DNA from: an uncultured Flavobacteriales bacterium
Lineage (GTDB): Bacteria; Bacteroidota; Bacteroidia; Flavobacteriales_E; Vicingaceae
NCBI GenBank assembly: GCA_913059105.1
Contig: CAJXRL010000135.1
Span: forward strand, 1-7,486
Length of the DNA: 7,486 bases
Direction: 5' to 3'
Position numbers and translations under genes: made by a program. Positions within the stretch are counted from its first letter, which is position 1. Each line of letters begins with the position of its first letter. Shown one piece after another: positions 1 through 6,468 of this stretch. A model generated the notes under the pieces. The model did not search any database. It was not told where the DNA came from and saw only the letters and a list, made by a program, of their open reading frames with translations.

Positions 1-45
1 GATTTCTGCCTGTCTCGTGGGCTCGGAGATGTGTATAAGAGACAG
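1..45 (+). other. Synthetic Nextera i7-side adapter (not genomic)
   Basis: Bases 27-45 read AGATGTGTATAAGAGACAG, the 19-bp Tn5 mosaic end used in Nextera libraries. Bases 12-26 are the Nextera read-2 tail (GTCTCGTGGGCTCGG). Bases 4-11 read TTCTGCCT, which matches my recollection of the Nextera N703 i7 index, and bases 1-3 (GAT) fit the end of the P7 arm. All 45 bases are therefore library construct. Translation through this stretch gives the MCIRDS peptide, a well-known artefact at protein N termini. Confidence 0.98.
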
Positions 46-46
46 C

Positions 47-808
47 AACATAACCGACACCATGTTTGCTGGTACAGACGAAGCCTTGAAACAAACCAAT
101 GTAACTCAGCCTGCAATATTTTTGCACTCAGTAATTTTAGCTAAAGTACTAGGTGATAGCTTTCAACCGGACATGGCAGCAGGTCATTCTTTAGGAGAAT
201 TCTCTGCCTTAGTTGCTTGTGGAGCAATGAGCTTTGAAGATGGCTTAAGCCTTGTTGCAAAAAGAGCCAATGCGATGCAAAAAGCGTGTGAAGCTGAGCC
301 TTCAACTATGGCTGCAGTCCTTGGCATGGAAGATGCCGAAGTAGAACGAATTTGTTCTGAAATTAATGAGATAGTTGTGGCGGCAAATTACAATTGCCCC
401 GGACAATTAGTTATTTCAGGAAGCATAGCAGGGATAGATGAAGCCTGCGAAAAACTAACAGCAGCTGGAGCGAAAAGAGCGATTAAACTTCCTGTAGGTG
501 GTGCATTTCATTCCCCGTTAATGGAGCCTGCAAGAGCAGAATTAGAAGCTGCAATAAAGGAAACTGAGATCAAGTCACCCATCTGCCCCATCTACCAAAA
601 TGTTGTGGCAAAAGGAATTACTTCTCCTGAAGAAATTAAAGAGAATTTAATTGCGCAACTTACAGGAGCAGTTCGGTGGACACAGATCATGCAACAAATG
701 ATTGAAGATGGTGCTGAGCACTTAGTTGAAGTGGGACCAGGAAAGGTATTGCAAGGCTTAATTAAAAAGGTTGACCGTAAGTTCCCAACAGAAAGCGCTG
801 CCATCTAA
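47..808 (+). CDS. fabD: Malonyl-CoA:ACP transacylase FabD, 5'-truncated by the adapter
   Basis: FabD moves the malonyl group from malonyl-CoA to acyl carrier protein in the cytoplasm, supplying type II fatty-acid synthesis. The GHSLGE nucleophile elbow puts the catalytic Ser at bases 188-190. The partner His lies in GGAFHSPLM (about base 509), and the CoA-carboxylate-binding Arg is probably in VAKRANAMQ. YNCPGQLVISG and EVGPGKVLQGL are further family blocks. The first complete native codon is at 47. About 40 N-terminal residues, including the usual FPGQGAQ block, are missing because the fragment ends there. An apparent GTG start at base 17 lies inside the adapter and is false. The stop TAA (806-808) shares its last base with the next gene's ATG, so the two are probably co-transcribed. 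The function is secure; the start lies outside the window. Confidence 0.96.
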   Translation, partial: NITDTMFAGTDEALKQTNVTQPAIFLHSVILAKVLGDSFQPDMAAGHSLGEFSALVACGAMSFEDGLSLVAKRANAMQKACEAEPSTMAAVLGMEDAEVERICSEINEIVVAANYNCPGQLVISGSIAGIDEACEKLTAAGAKRAIKLPVGGAFHSPLMEPARAELEAAIKETEIKSPICPIYQNVVAKGITSPEEIKENLIAQLTGAVRWTQIMQQMIEDGAEHLVEVGPGKVLQGLIKKVDRKFPTESAAI

Positions 809-1971
809 TGTTATCACTGGAAAATACAGAGAATGCATTTGCGAATAGAAGCGACAAAGAGCTAAAAAAGGCTCATTTCGTTTTTAAAGTTTTAGCTGTT
901 TCATGGCTAAATGCCATTGGCACAAAGCTGACCATGATTGCATTAAACCTTCGTCTTCCGGTTAAAAGTCTAATTAAATGGACTGTTTTTGATCACTTCT
1001 GTGGAGGAGAGACAATTGACGGTTGTAACCCTAGAGTCAAATCGCTTTATCAGTATAAAGTAGGAACTATTTTAGACTATTCTGTAGAAGGAGACCAGAA
1101 TGAAAAAGCTTACGAAAACTGTTTAACTCAGCTCTTAGAAGGCTTAAAGTTGGCAGAAAAAGAAGAAGCTATTCCTTTTTGTGTGGTGAAATTAACTGGA
1201 CTAATTCCTTTCGATATTCTTGAGAAATTAGATGCAAAAAAGAAGTTGACTGAAAAGCAGCAGCAAGCATTTGAAAGAGGTAAAAACAGAGTTCATCAAA
1301 TTGCTTCAGCGGCAAAAACGGCAAATACTCCTTTCATGATTGATGCTGAGGAAAGTTGGATTCAAAATACGATCGATGCTATTGTATTTGATTTGATGCT
1401 TGAATTCAACAAAGAAAAGGCACTCATCTACAATACGGCCCAAATGTATCGTCACGATCGGTTGCAATACATCAAAGATCTATTTGCTCATTCAGAAGAA
1501 AACAAGATTCATATAGGCTTGAAGATTGTAAGAGGAGCTTATATGGAAAAAGAGCGAGAAAGAGCAAAAGACAAAGGCTACCCTTCCCCTATTCAGGTCG
1601 ACAAAGCTGCAACTGACCGAGACTATGATTTGGCTTTAGCATTTTGTGCAGAACACCATGATACCATTGCCATTTGTTGCGGGACTCATAACGAAGCAAG
1701 TTCACTTTTGCTAACCGAGTTGATGAAACAAAGAGGAATTTCAAAAGAGAACAATTATTTCTATTTCGCGCAGCTACTAGGCATGAGTGACCACATCAGC
1801 TACAATCTTTCTAAAGAAGGCTACAATGTAGCTAAATACGTTCCTTACGGCCCTGTGAAAGAAGTAATGCCCTATCTAATTCGAAGAGCAAATGAAAATA
1901 CTTCAGTTGCAGGACAAACCGGAAGAGAATTGAGTTTAATTCGAAAAGAGTTAAAAAGGAGAAGCTTATAG
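808..1971 (+). CDS. Monofunctional proline dehydrogenase (FAD-dependent)
   Basis: This enzyme oxidises L-proline to pyrroline-5-carboxylate using FAD and passes electrons to the respiratory quinone pool, the first step of proline catabolism. The 387-aa protein carries the proline dehydrogenase barrel motifs in order: FMIDAEESW (176-184), YNTAQMYRHDRL (208-219), the flavin-binding KIVRGAYMEKER (239-250), CGTHNEAS (291-298), QLLGMSDH (322-329), and the C-terminal YLIRRANENTS (356-366) that contacts substrate carboxylate. There is no pyrroline-5-carboxylate dehydrogenase domain and no DNA-binding domain, so this is the short form rather than full PutA. The ATG at 808 overlaps the fabD stop (TAATG), suggesting translational coupling. 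I do not know whether this fabD pairing is general in the lineage. Confidence 0.95.
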   Translation: MLSLENTENAFANRSDKELKKAHFVFKVLAVSWLNAIGTKLTMIALNLRLPVKSLIKWTVFDHFCGGETIDGCNPRVKSLYQYKVGTILDYSVEGDQNEKAYENCLTQLLEGLKLAEKEEAIPFCVVKLTGLIPFDILEKLDAKKKLTEKQQQAFERGKNRVHQIASAAKTANTPFMIDAEESWIQNTIDAIVFDLMLEFNKEKALIYNTAQMYRHDRLQYIKDLFAHSEENKIHIGLKIVRGAYMEKERERAKDKGYPSPIQVDKAATDRDYDLALAFCAEHHDTIAICCGTHNEASSLLLTELMKQRGISKENNYFYFAQLLGMSDHISYNLSKEGYNVAKYVPYGPVKEVMPYLIRRANENTSVAGQTGRELSLIRKELKRRSL

Positions 1972-1978
1972 AATTCTG

Positions 1979-1999
1979 GAATGTAGAATGTGGAATGTG
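1979..1999. repeat. GAATGTR heptamer array, 3 units
   Basis: Three consecutive 7-base units, GAATGTA, GAATGTG and GAATGTG, begin at 1979, 1986 and 1993, eight bases after the proline dehydrogenase stop. The same heptamer returns at 2128-2162 and in degenerate form near 2215, so it is a theme of this spacer rather than an isolated repeat. Confidence 0.75.
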
Positions 2000-2025
2000 G
2001 AAAGAATTACGAATTTTAAATTTTT

Positions 2026-2050
2026 GTCATGCTGAGCGATAGTCGAAGTA
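2026..2050. repeat. Single GTCATGCTGAGCG...GTCGAAG intergenic repeat element
   Basis: The stretch starts GTCATGCTGAGCGATAGTCG and ends AAGTA. I recognise it as a variant of a short dispersed repeat (GTCATGCTGAGCG-n-AGTCGAAGCA or its complement) found in intergenic spacers of many Bacteroidota genomes. Only one copy is in this window, so the repeat status rests on prior knowledge, not on internal evidence. Its function is unknown to me. Confidence 0.6.
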
Positions 2051-2069
2051 GATGAAAATTTTAACCAAA

Positions 2070-2110
2070 TACGAATTACGAATCTGGGAATTACGAATGG
2101 AGAGAAGAAT
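2070..2110. repeat. 41-bp direct repeat, copy 1
   Basis: The 41 bases from 2070 to 2110 are identical to 2171-2211, giving an exact 101-bp offset. The unit contains ATTACGAAT twice, separated by CTGGGA-type sequence, and ends GGAGAGAAGAAT. The match stops abruptly on both sides. Confidence 0.95.
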
Positions 2111-2127
2111 GGAGAAGGTAGAAAACA

Positions 2128-2162
2128 GAATGTGGAATGAGAAATGTTGAATGTTGAATGTT
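2128..2162. repeat. GAATGTN heptamer array, 5 degenerate units
   Basis: Five in-phase 7-base units occur from 2128: GAATGTG, GAATGAG, AAATGTT, GAATGTT, GAATGTT. The array sits between the two 41-bp repeats and shares its consensus with the array at 1979-1999. It looks like an expanding and decaying microsatellite-type tract. Confidence 0.75.
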
Positions 2163-2170
2163 GAAAAAAT

Positions 2171-2211
2171 TACGAATTACGAATCTGGGAATTACGAATG
2201 GAGAGAAGAAT
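2171..2211. repeat. 41-bp direct repeat, copy 2
   Basis: This is an exact second copy of 2070-2110. The sequence just before it adds one more ATTACGAAT at 2169, bringing the total of that nonamer in the spacer to six (2006, 2075, 2090, 2169, 2176, 2191). The copy is followed by further degenerate GAATGAG/GAATATG words. Confidence 0.95.
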
Positions 2212-2349
2212 ACAGAATGAGGAATATGAAAGAGAAAAGTTTAAAAACGTCAATCATAGTTGAATTTAATTTAAGCCCCAATTAATCTTTTATCCTTGAA
2301 TTTTTATCAGCGTTTTTGATACTTAGTCCATATTATCAACAATATATAA

Positions 2350-3627
2350 TTGAAAAACAAGTCCAATTTTATACATCTAAATGGTCTTTATTGGGAAAAT
2401 AAAGCAGAAGAAATTGAGCAATTCATTCTAAACAATACGCTTTCGTTTAAAGAAGTAAAAATTAGAAAAGTTGGCACAACAGGTCCCAAACATAGAATTA
2501 TTGAAGGAGATAATTTAGGGGGCCTTCACCTACTTCAACAAAACAAGGAAAAGTTTGATCTTATCTACATAGACCCACCTTATAATACCGGCAACAAAGA
2601 TTTCAAATACACCGATGCGTATTTCAATGCTGAAGATGAAAGCAGGCATTCGACCTGGTCCTCGTTTATGTACAAGCGCCTGCAAAAAGCGAAAGCCCTA
2701 CTTTCTGCAAATGGTGTTATTTTTTTAGCCATTGATGATTTAGAGCAAGCCCGATTGAAATTGATTTGCGATGGCATTTTTGGCGAACAGAATTTTGTTG
2801 CCAATTTTATCCGAAAAAATAAAGCCGGTAGCGGTCACGATAGCAAACAGGTGGCAGTGGAGTTCGATTATATGCTATGCTACGCAAACAACATTAACAC
2901 GCTTGTTTTTAATCAGGAAATAGTTGATGTAGAAAATGACAAAAAATACAAACACCAGGATAAGTTAGTTAAGAAGCGCGGTAAATACTATTTGCGAGAT
3001 TTAGATTACAAGGGAAGCTATAGTAAAACATTAGATTACGAGATAACTGCTCCAGATGGATCTACACTTCAATCAGGTGGGAAAATTGGAAAACCAAATA
3101 CTTGGCGTTGGGGAAAAGAGAAATTTGATTGGGGCGTAGAGAACGATTATATCGTCTTTAAAGAAACTCCCAAAGGTTGGAAAGTGTACATCAAACAATA
3201 CCAATTTGTTGACAATAAGGACCAAGTACGAGTGCGCAAACTTCCGCACCGGGCACTGATTGATTTCAACAATTCAAAAGGCAGTAACGAACTGAAGGAC
3301 ATATTAAAACAAGGTATTTTTAGCTACCCAAAACCTGTTGACTTATTGCAATTTGTAATCGACTTAATTCCAAATAACAATTGTAAGATATTAGACTTCT
3401 TTGCTGGTAGCGGCACCAGTTTGCATGCTACGATGCTTCAAAATAAAAAAGACGGTGGGAAAAGAAGTTGCACGCTCATTACCAATAACGAAAACAAGAT
3501 TTGCGAAGAAGTTACCTATGCTAGAAATAAGGCCGCAATTGAAGGTTACGAAACAAGAAAAGGCAAGCAGGTTGAAGGTTTAAAAGAGAATCAATTGCAG
3601 TACTTTAAAGTGGTTGTTAAAAAGTGA
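2350..3627 (+). CDS. Beta-class (Mod-like) adenine-specific DNA methyltransferase of an R-M system
   Basis: The protein probably transfers a methyl group from S-adenosylmethionine to a target adenine, protecting host DNA from the adjacent nuclease. Catalytic motif IV is DPPYNTG (75-81). The SAM-binding motif I is DFFAGSGT (349-356), preceded by FSYPKPVDLLQ (324-334), which resembles motif X. The IV-then-I order defines the beta class, N6_N4_Mtase family. The N-terminal GDNLGGLHLLQ and the RHSTWSSFMYKRL block (99-111) resemble type III Mod subunits. Residues ~158-300, including TWRWGKEKF, are the likely target-recognition region. At 425 aa it is shorter than typical Mod proteins, and no res helicase gene follows. 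The start is TTG 2350: TAA precedes it immediately in frame and no ATG lies before the core motifs. Base specificity (N6A or N4C) and recognition site cannot be read from the sequence. Confidence 0.9.
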   Translation: MKNKSNFIHLNGLYWENKAEEIEQFILNNTLSFKEVKIRKVGTTGPKHRIIEGDNLGGLHLLQQNKEKFDLIYIDPPYNTGNKDFKYTDAYFNAEDESRHSTWSSFMYKRLQKAKALLSANGVIFLAIDDLEQARLKLICDGIFGEQNFVANFIRKNKAGSGHDSKQVAVEFDYMLCYANNINTLVFNQEIVDVENDKKYKHQDKLVKKRGKYYLRDLDYKGSYSKTLDYEITAPDGSTLQSGGKIGKPNTWRWGKEKFDWGVENDYIVFKETPKGWKVYIKQYQFVDNKDQVRVRKLPHRALIDFNNSKGSNELKDILKQGIFSYPKPVDLLQFVIDLIPNNNCKILDFFAGSGTSLHATMLQNKKDGGKRSCTLITNNENKICEEVTYARNKAAIEGYETRKGKQVEGLKENQLQYFKVVVKK

Positions 3628-4313
3628 ACGCTATAGTTCACATAGCTCTCACAAAAGAAGAAATTCTTACGGCTCTTACAACTGCTTTACAGCAAAACTT
3701 CACGGATAACCTGAGAAACCGGCATCCCAATGTTGCGTTAGATAGTAAGTTGAGAGGTTATGTGGGAGAGTTGGCTTTTAAAAAATGGGCAAAGTCTCAC
3801 GGTATTGAATTTAAAGAATCCAATATCAAGGACAATTCATCGGGCATGGACATCGATTTTGTATTTGAATCCGGTTCGAAAAAATTAGACATTGAATTAA
3901 AAACTTCTCTCATTCCTGATGTAGATCAGGACTTGCAAGAAATGATGAATCGGAGAGATATTAAACTCATTCGACGAAAGCACAAAAAAGTTGAAGAGCT
4001 AGATGGAGATGTTCACGTACAAATTGCTTTCACACAATTGCGATTACGAAAGGATGATTGGCTTAAAAAGCAGCGCATTGATTTTGATTCCGATATAGAA
4101 GATATTTACGATCAGCTCGCGGCATATCGATATGAAAAGGATACTTTCCTAATGGGCTGGATCGATAAACCTTCGCTCATTGTACAAATCAATAATAAAC
4201 CTCAACACCTTCAAAAATGGAAATATGGGATGCGAGAATTTTGGACGTGTAATTTACAGAAGCATGCTAAAAAGCCATTAACTTTGATAGCGTATTTGAA
4301 TACAAAGCCATGA
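3624..4313 (+). CDS. Putative PD-(D/E)XK restriction endonuclease partner
   Basis: I do not recognise a named family. The 229-aa protein has an N-terminal helical part with GYVGELAFKKW (45-55), then GMDIDFVFESG (74-84) and LDIELKTS (88-95). A helix with a conserved Glu (E49), followed by an acidic residue (D76 or D78) and E-x-K (E91, K93), is the PD-(D/E)XK nuclease arrangement. The C-terminal half is charged, with tryptophans near 176-207, and shows no second domain I can name. Context supports the role: the GTG start overlaps the methyltransferase stop (GTGA, 3624-3627), the usual tight M-R order. No ATG occurs before residue 75, so GTG is the sensible start. Cleavage of unmethylated DNA is inferred. 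A DNA-binding accessory or a nuclease with another specificity remains possible. Confidence 0.72.
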   Translation: MNAIVHIALTKEEILTALTTALQQNFTDNLRNRHPNVALDSKLRGYVGELAFKKWAKSHGIEFKESNIKDNSSGMDIDFVFESGSKKLDIELKTSLIPDVDQDLQEMMNRRDIKLIRRKHKKVEELDGDVHVQIAFTQLRLRKDDWLKKQRIDFDSDIEDIYDQLAAYRYEKDTFLMGWIDKPSLIVQINNKPQHLQKWKYGMREFWTCNLQKHAKKPLTLIAYLNTKP

Positions 4314-5110
4314 AACTATTCTCCAATTTAGTTATTGCTCTTTCTTCCTATGGAAGCGCCATTGAGTTCGTTTTTAAAAATAAAATGAAACGATATTTCT
4401 TGTGGCCCATCGTTCTAAATATTCTATTTTTCACCACCGGTTTTCATTTTTTGGGCGAACTATCTGACGGTTTATTAATTTGGATGGAGAACTTCATCAA
4501 TTTCGAAAGTTGGGAATTTTGGGGTTCAGAATACCTTTCGAAAACGGTGCACTTTTTACTTTGGATTATTTTAAAGGTATTGGTCTTTCTTGTTCTTGCA
4601 TTTTTAGGCGGTCATGTGGTGTTGATTCTAATGTCACCTGTTTTAGCCATTGTTTCAGAACGCACAGAACAAATATTGGAAGGCAACAACTACCCTTTTA
4701 CTTTCAAACAGTTACTAATAGATATTGCACGAGGAATCAGAATAAGTATTCGAAATTTTGCTTTTGAAATGCTGTTTATCATTTTGCTTTTTGGAATGAG
4801 TTTTGTCCCACTTTTGGGCTTTGGAACCTCCCCTATCCTGGTGCTAGTTTCAGCGTATTATTACGGTTTCTCTTTTATTGACTACAACTTAGAACGAAAG
4901 AAATTTACCGTTTCAGATAGCGTGAATTACATGAAGAAAAACAGAGGATTGGTCATTGGAAATGGTCTTCTTTTTGCACTGGTTTTAGCAATTCCTTTTA
5001 TTGGAATTGCATTGTCCTCATTTGTCGCTATAATTTCTGCCGTAGCAGCAACAATTACTTTACATAAAAAGAACCTAAAAGAGCAAACAAATTCAATTTT
5101 GACTGCTTAG
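4310..5110 (+). CDS. EI24/CysZ-like integral membrane protein
   Basis: The 266-aa protein is strongly hydrophobic. Likely membrane segments lie near 29-49, 79-115 (long, perhaps a hairpin), 149-171, 174-192 and 213-250. The N-terminal amphipathic stretch before KMKRYFLWPIVLN, and the central MSPVLAIVSERTEQILEGNNYPF followed by an IARGIRISIRN helix, resemble the EI24 domain family that includes the sulfate permease CysZ. No sulfur-assimilation gene is nearby, so sulfate transport is not supported by context and I make no substrate claim. Its ATG overlaps the nuclease stop (ATGA, 4310-4313), implying translation on the same transcript. The first residues match the usual family N terminus, so the start looks right. 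Confidence 0.75.
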   Translation: MKLFSNLVIALSSYGSAIEFVFKNKMKRYFLWPIVLNILFFTTGFHFLGELSDGLLIWMENFINFESWEFWGSEYLSKTVHFLLWIILKVLVFLVLAFLGGHVVLILMSPVLAIVSERTEQILEGNNYPFTFKQLLIDIARGIRISIRNFAFEMLFIILLFGMSFVPLLGFGTSPILVLVSAYYYGFSFIDYNLERKKFTVSDSVNYMKKNRGLVIGNGLLFALVLAIPFIGIALSSFVAIISAVAATITLHKKNLKEQTNSILTA

Positions 5111-5112
5111 GT

Positions 5113-5880
5113 TTGCGAACTCAATTTCAGAGATTGGATAAAATAAAAATTTCTATCGTTTCCTACCTCAACACTACACCTTTGGTGTATGGTTTGGAGA
5201 ATTATGGCCCAATTCAAGGGCAAATTGATTTACAGAAAGACATTCCATCTGAGTGCGCTCGAAAACTAATTGCAGGTGAAGTTGATTTGGGATTAATTCC
5301 TGTCGCCGCAATTCCTAGTTTAAAAGAAGCAAATATTGTTTCTGACTATTGCATAGGTGCCGTTGGAAAAGTGAAGTCAGTATTATTGCTAAGCGATGTT
5401 CCGCTTAACAAAATTGAAAAAATCTACCTCGATTACCATTCAAGAACTTCAATAAACCTCTGTAAAGTTCTTTGCCGTGAGCTTTGGAATCTTGAACCTG
5501 AGTTTATCGCAAGTGAAGCGGGTTTTGAGAACAAAATTTCAGGAACAACAGCAGGCGTCATCATTGGCGATCGAACGTTCAATTTACAGAAAGACTATTT
5601 GTATCAATTTGACTTAGCTGAGCAATGGCAAGTGCATACCGGTTTGCCCTTTGTTTTTGCAACCTGGGTGAGTACCAAAAAACTATCTGCTGATTTTATT
5701 GAGCAGTTCAACAAAGCTTTGGAATTTGGCTTAGATCAATTAGATCTTTCCATAGAACACTCTACTCAAACAACAATTGACAAAGAAGGCTTGAAAGACT
5801 ACCTAATAGAATACATAGATTTTGATTTCGATAGCAAAAAAAGAGAAGCAATGAATCTGTTTTTAAGTAAATTGGTCTAA
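5113..5880 (+). CDS. mqnA: Chorismate dehydratase MqnA (futalosine menaquinone pathway)
   Basis: MqnA dehydrates chorismate to 3-[(1-carboxyvinyl)oxy]benzoate, the entry step of the futalosine route to menaquinone. It is a cytoplasmic protein with a periplasmic-binding-protein-like fold. Family blocks visible are ISIVSYLNTTPLVYGL (13-28), GEVDLGLIPVAAIPS (55-69), YHSRTSINL (108-116), GVIIGDRTF (148-156) and TGLPFVFATWV (176-186). Length (255 aa) is normal for the family. The longest frame starts at TTG 5113, but TTG 5134 gives MDKIKISIVSYLN, closer to the usual MqnA N terminus (MKKIKISxVSYLN), and is my preferred start. It begins two bases after the membrane-protein stop, so co-transcription is likely. 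The other mqn genes are not in the window. Confidence 0.92.
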   Translation: MRTQFQRLDKIKISIVSYLNTTPLVYGLENYGPIQGQIDLQKDIPSECARKLIAGEVDLGLIPVAAIPSLKEANIVSDYCIGAVGKVKSVLLLSDVPLNKIEKIYLDYHSRTSINLCKVLCRELWNLEPEFIASEAGFENKISGTTAGVIIGDRTFNLQKDYLYQFDLAEQWQVHTGLPFVFATWVSTKKLSADFIEQFNKALEFGLDQLDLSIEHSTQTTIDKEGLKDYLIEYIDFDFDSKKREAMNLFLSKLV

Positions 5881-5934
5881 GCTGAATTTTACAAGTAAAT
5901 CCTATTATCTTAGTGGTACATTAACAATTTCGTT

Positions 5935-6468
5935 TTGGCAGATTCCCTCATCCATACTCAAACGTACAAATCTCCGGTTGGCGAATTGCTTGTTGGCTCT
6001 TTTAACAACCAACTTGTTTTGTGCGATTGGAAGTATCGTAAAATGAGAGACACTATTGATGCTAGAATTCAAACTAGTTTGCAGGCAAGCTACCATGCAG
6101 AAAGCTCCCTACTAATTGAAACAACCATACATCAACTCGAAGAATATTTCAAAAAAAAACGAAGCGAATTCGACTTGCCCGTTCATTTTGTTGGCACTGC
6201 ATTTCAAAAATCCGTTTGGAGGGAATTACAAAAAGTAGCCTTTGGCACAACTGAAAGTTACTTGGGTCTTTCAAAAAAATTGAACAATGCCAAAGCCATA
6301 AGAGCTGTTGCTTCTGCCAACGGAGCCAATGCCATTTCTATCATTGTTCCTTGCCATAGAATAATTGGATCAAAAGGTGAATTGACAGGTTATGCTGGAG
6401 GACTTACTTCCAAAAAGAAGCTTTTGGAATTAGAAGGTGTAGGAAGCCAACAGTTGGGCTTGTTTTAA
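5935..6468 (+). CDS. ogt: Methylated-DNA--protein-cysteine methyltransferase (Ogt type)
   Basis: This suicide repair protein removes the alkyl group from O6-alkylguanine (and O4-alkylthymine) onto its own cysteine. The active site PCHRI is at 139-143 with nucleophile C140. GTAFQKSVWREL (87-98) starts the DNA-binding domain, KAIRAVASANGANAI (120-134) carries the Arg that flips the base, and TGYAGGLTSKKKLLELEG (151-168) is the C-terminal signature. The ~80-residue N-terminal domain has the YKSPVGELLVGSF strand pair typical of Ogt. There is no Ada regulatory domain. The start is TTG 5935: a TAG at 5911-5913 closes the frame upstream and no ATG or GTG intervenes. It is preceded by a 54-base gap, so it may have its own promoter, though none is clear. 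Confidence 0.94.
   Translation: MADSLIHTQTYKSPVGELLVGSFNNQLVLCDWKYRKMRDTIDARIQTSLQASYHAESSLLIETTIHQLEEYFKKKRSEFDLPVHFVGTAFQKSVWRELQKVAFGTTESYLGLSKKLNNAKAIRAVASANGANAISIIVPCHRIIGSKGELTGYAGGLTSKKKLLELEGVGSQQLGLF

Larger units (their letters stand above)
1972..2349. other. Repeat-rich intergenic region upstream of the methyltransferase gene
   Basis: This 378-base gap has no convincing coding sequence. Its first ~260 bases are low-complexity, purine-rich and built from short repeated words (GAATGTG, ATTACGAAT), with one larger direct repeat and one GTCATGCTGAGCG element. The remaining ~115 bases (about 2235-2349) are AT-rich unique sequence that should hold the promoter and leader of the downstream gene. 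I found no exact TTG-N17-23-TAnnTTTG promoter there; TATCCTTG at 2291-2298 is a one-mismatch -7 candidate without a well-spaced upstream TTG. No clear G+C-rich terminator hairpin follows the proline dehydrogenase stop. Confidence 0.8.

Noticed and set aside
17..46. GTG start of fabD at base 17
   Set aside because: The whole stretch is Nextera adapter; the peptide GSEMCIRDS is synthetic and real FabD begins further upstream than the fragment reaches.
592..804. Minus-strand open frame of 70 codons inside fabD
   Set aside because: It lies wholly under conserved FabD sequence and has no family features; a shadow of the real gene.
1972..2230. CRISPR array in the repeat island
   Set aside because: Repeats are nested short words with irregular spacing and only one long repeat pair; there are no regular spacers and no cas genes.
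2291..2298. TATCCTTG as the -7 box of the methyltransferase promoter
   Set aside because: One mismatch to TAnnTTTG, and the nearest upstream TTG (2260-2262) is 28 bases away, too far for the usual 17-23 spacing.
2580..2804. Minus-strand open frame inside the methyltransferase gene
   Set aside because: It overlaps the catalytic region of the methyltransferase and shows no recognisable protein; a shadow.
3401..3583. Plus-strand open frame across methyltransferase motif I
   Set aside because: Frame-shifted reading of the conserved DFFAGSGT region, with no independent support.
4480..4767. Plus-strand 95-codon frame inside the EI24-like gene
   Set aside because: The frame containing the membrane helices is clearly the coding one; this is a cysteine- and arginine-rich shadow.
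4310..5110. Sulfate permease CysZ as a firm call
   Set aside because: The similarity is to the broad EI24 family, and no sulfate-assimilation genes are nearby to support that substrate.
5905..6096. Minus-strand 63-codon frame over the start of ogt
   Set aside because: It overlaps the conserved Ogt N-terminal strands and has no features of its own.
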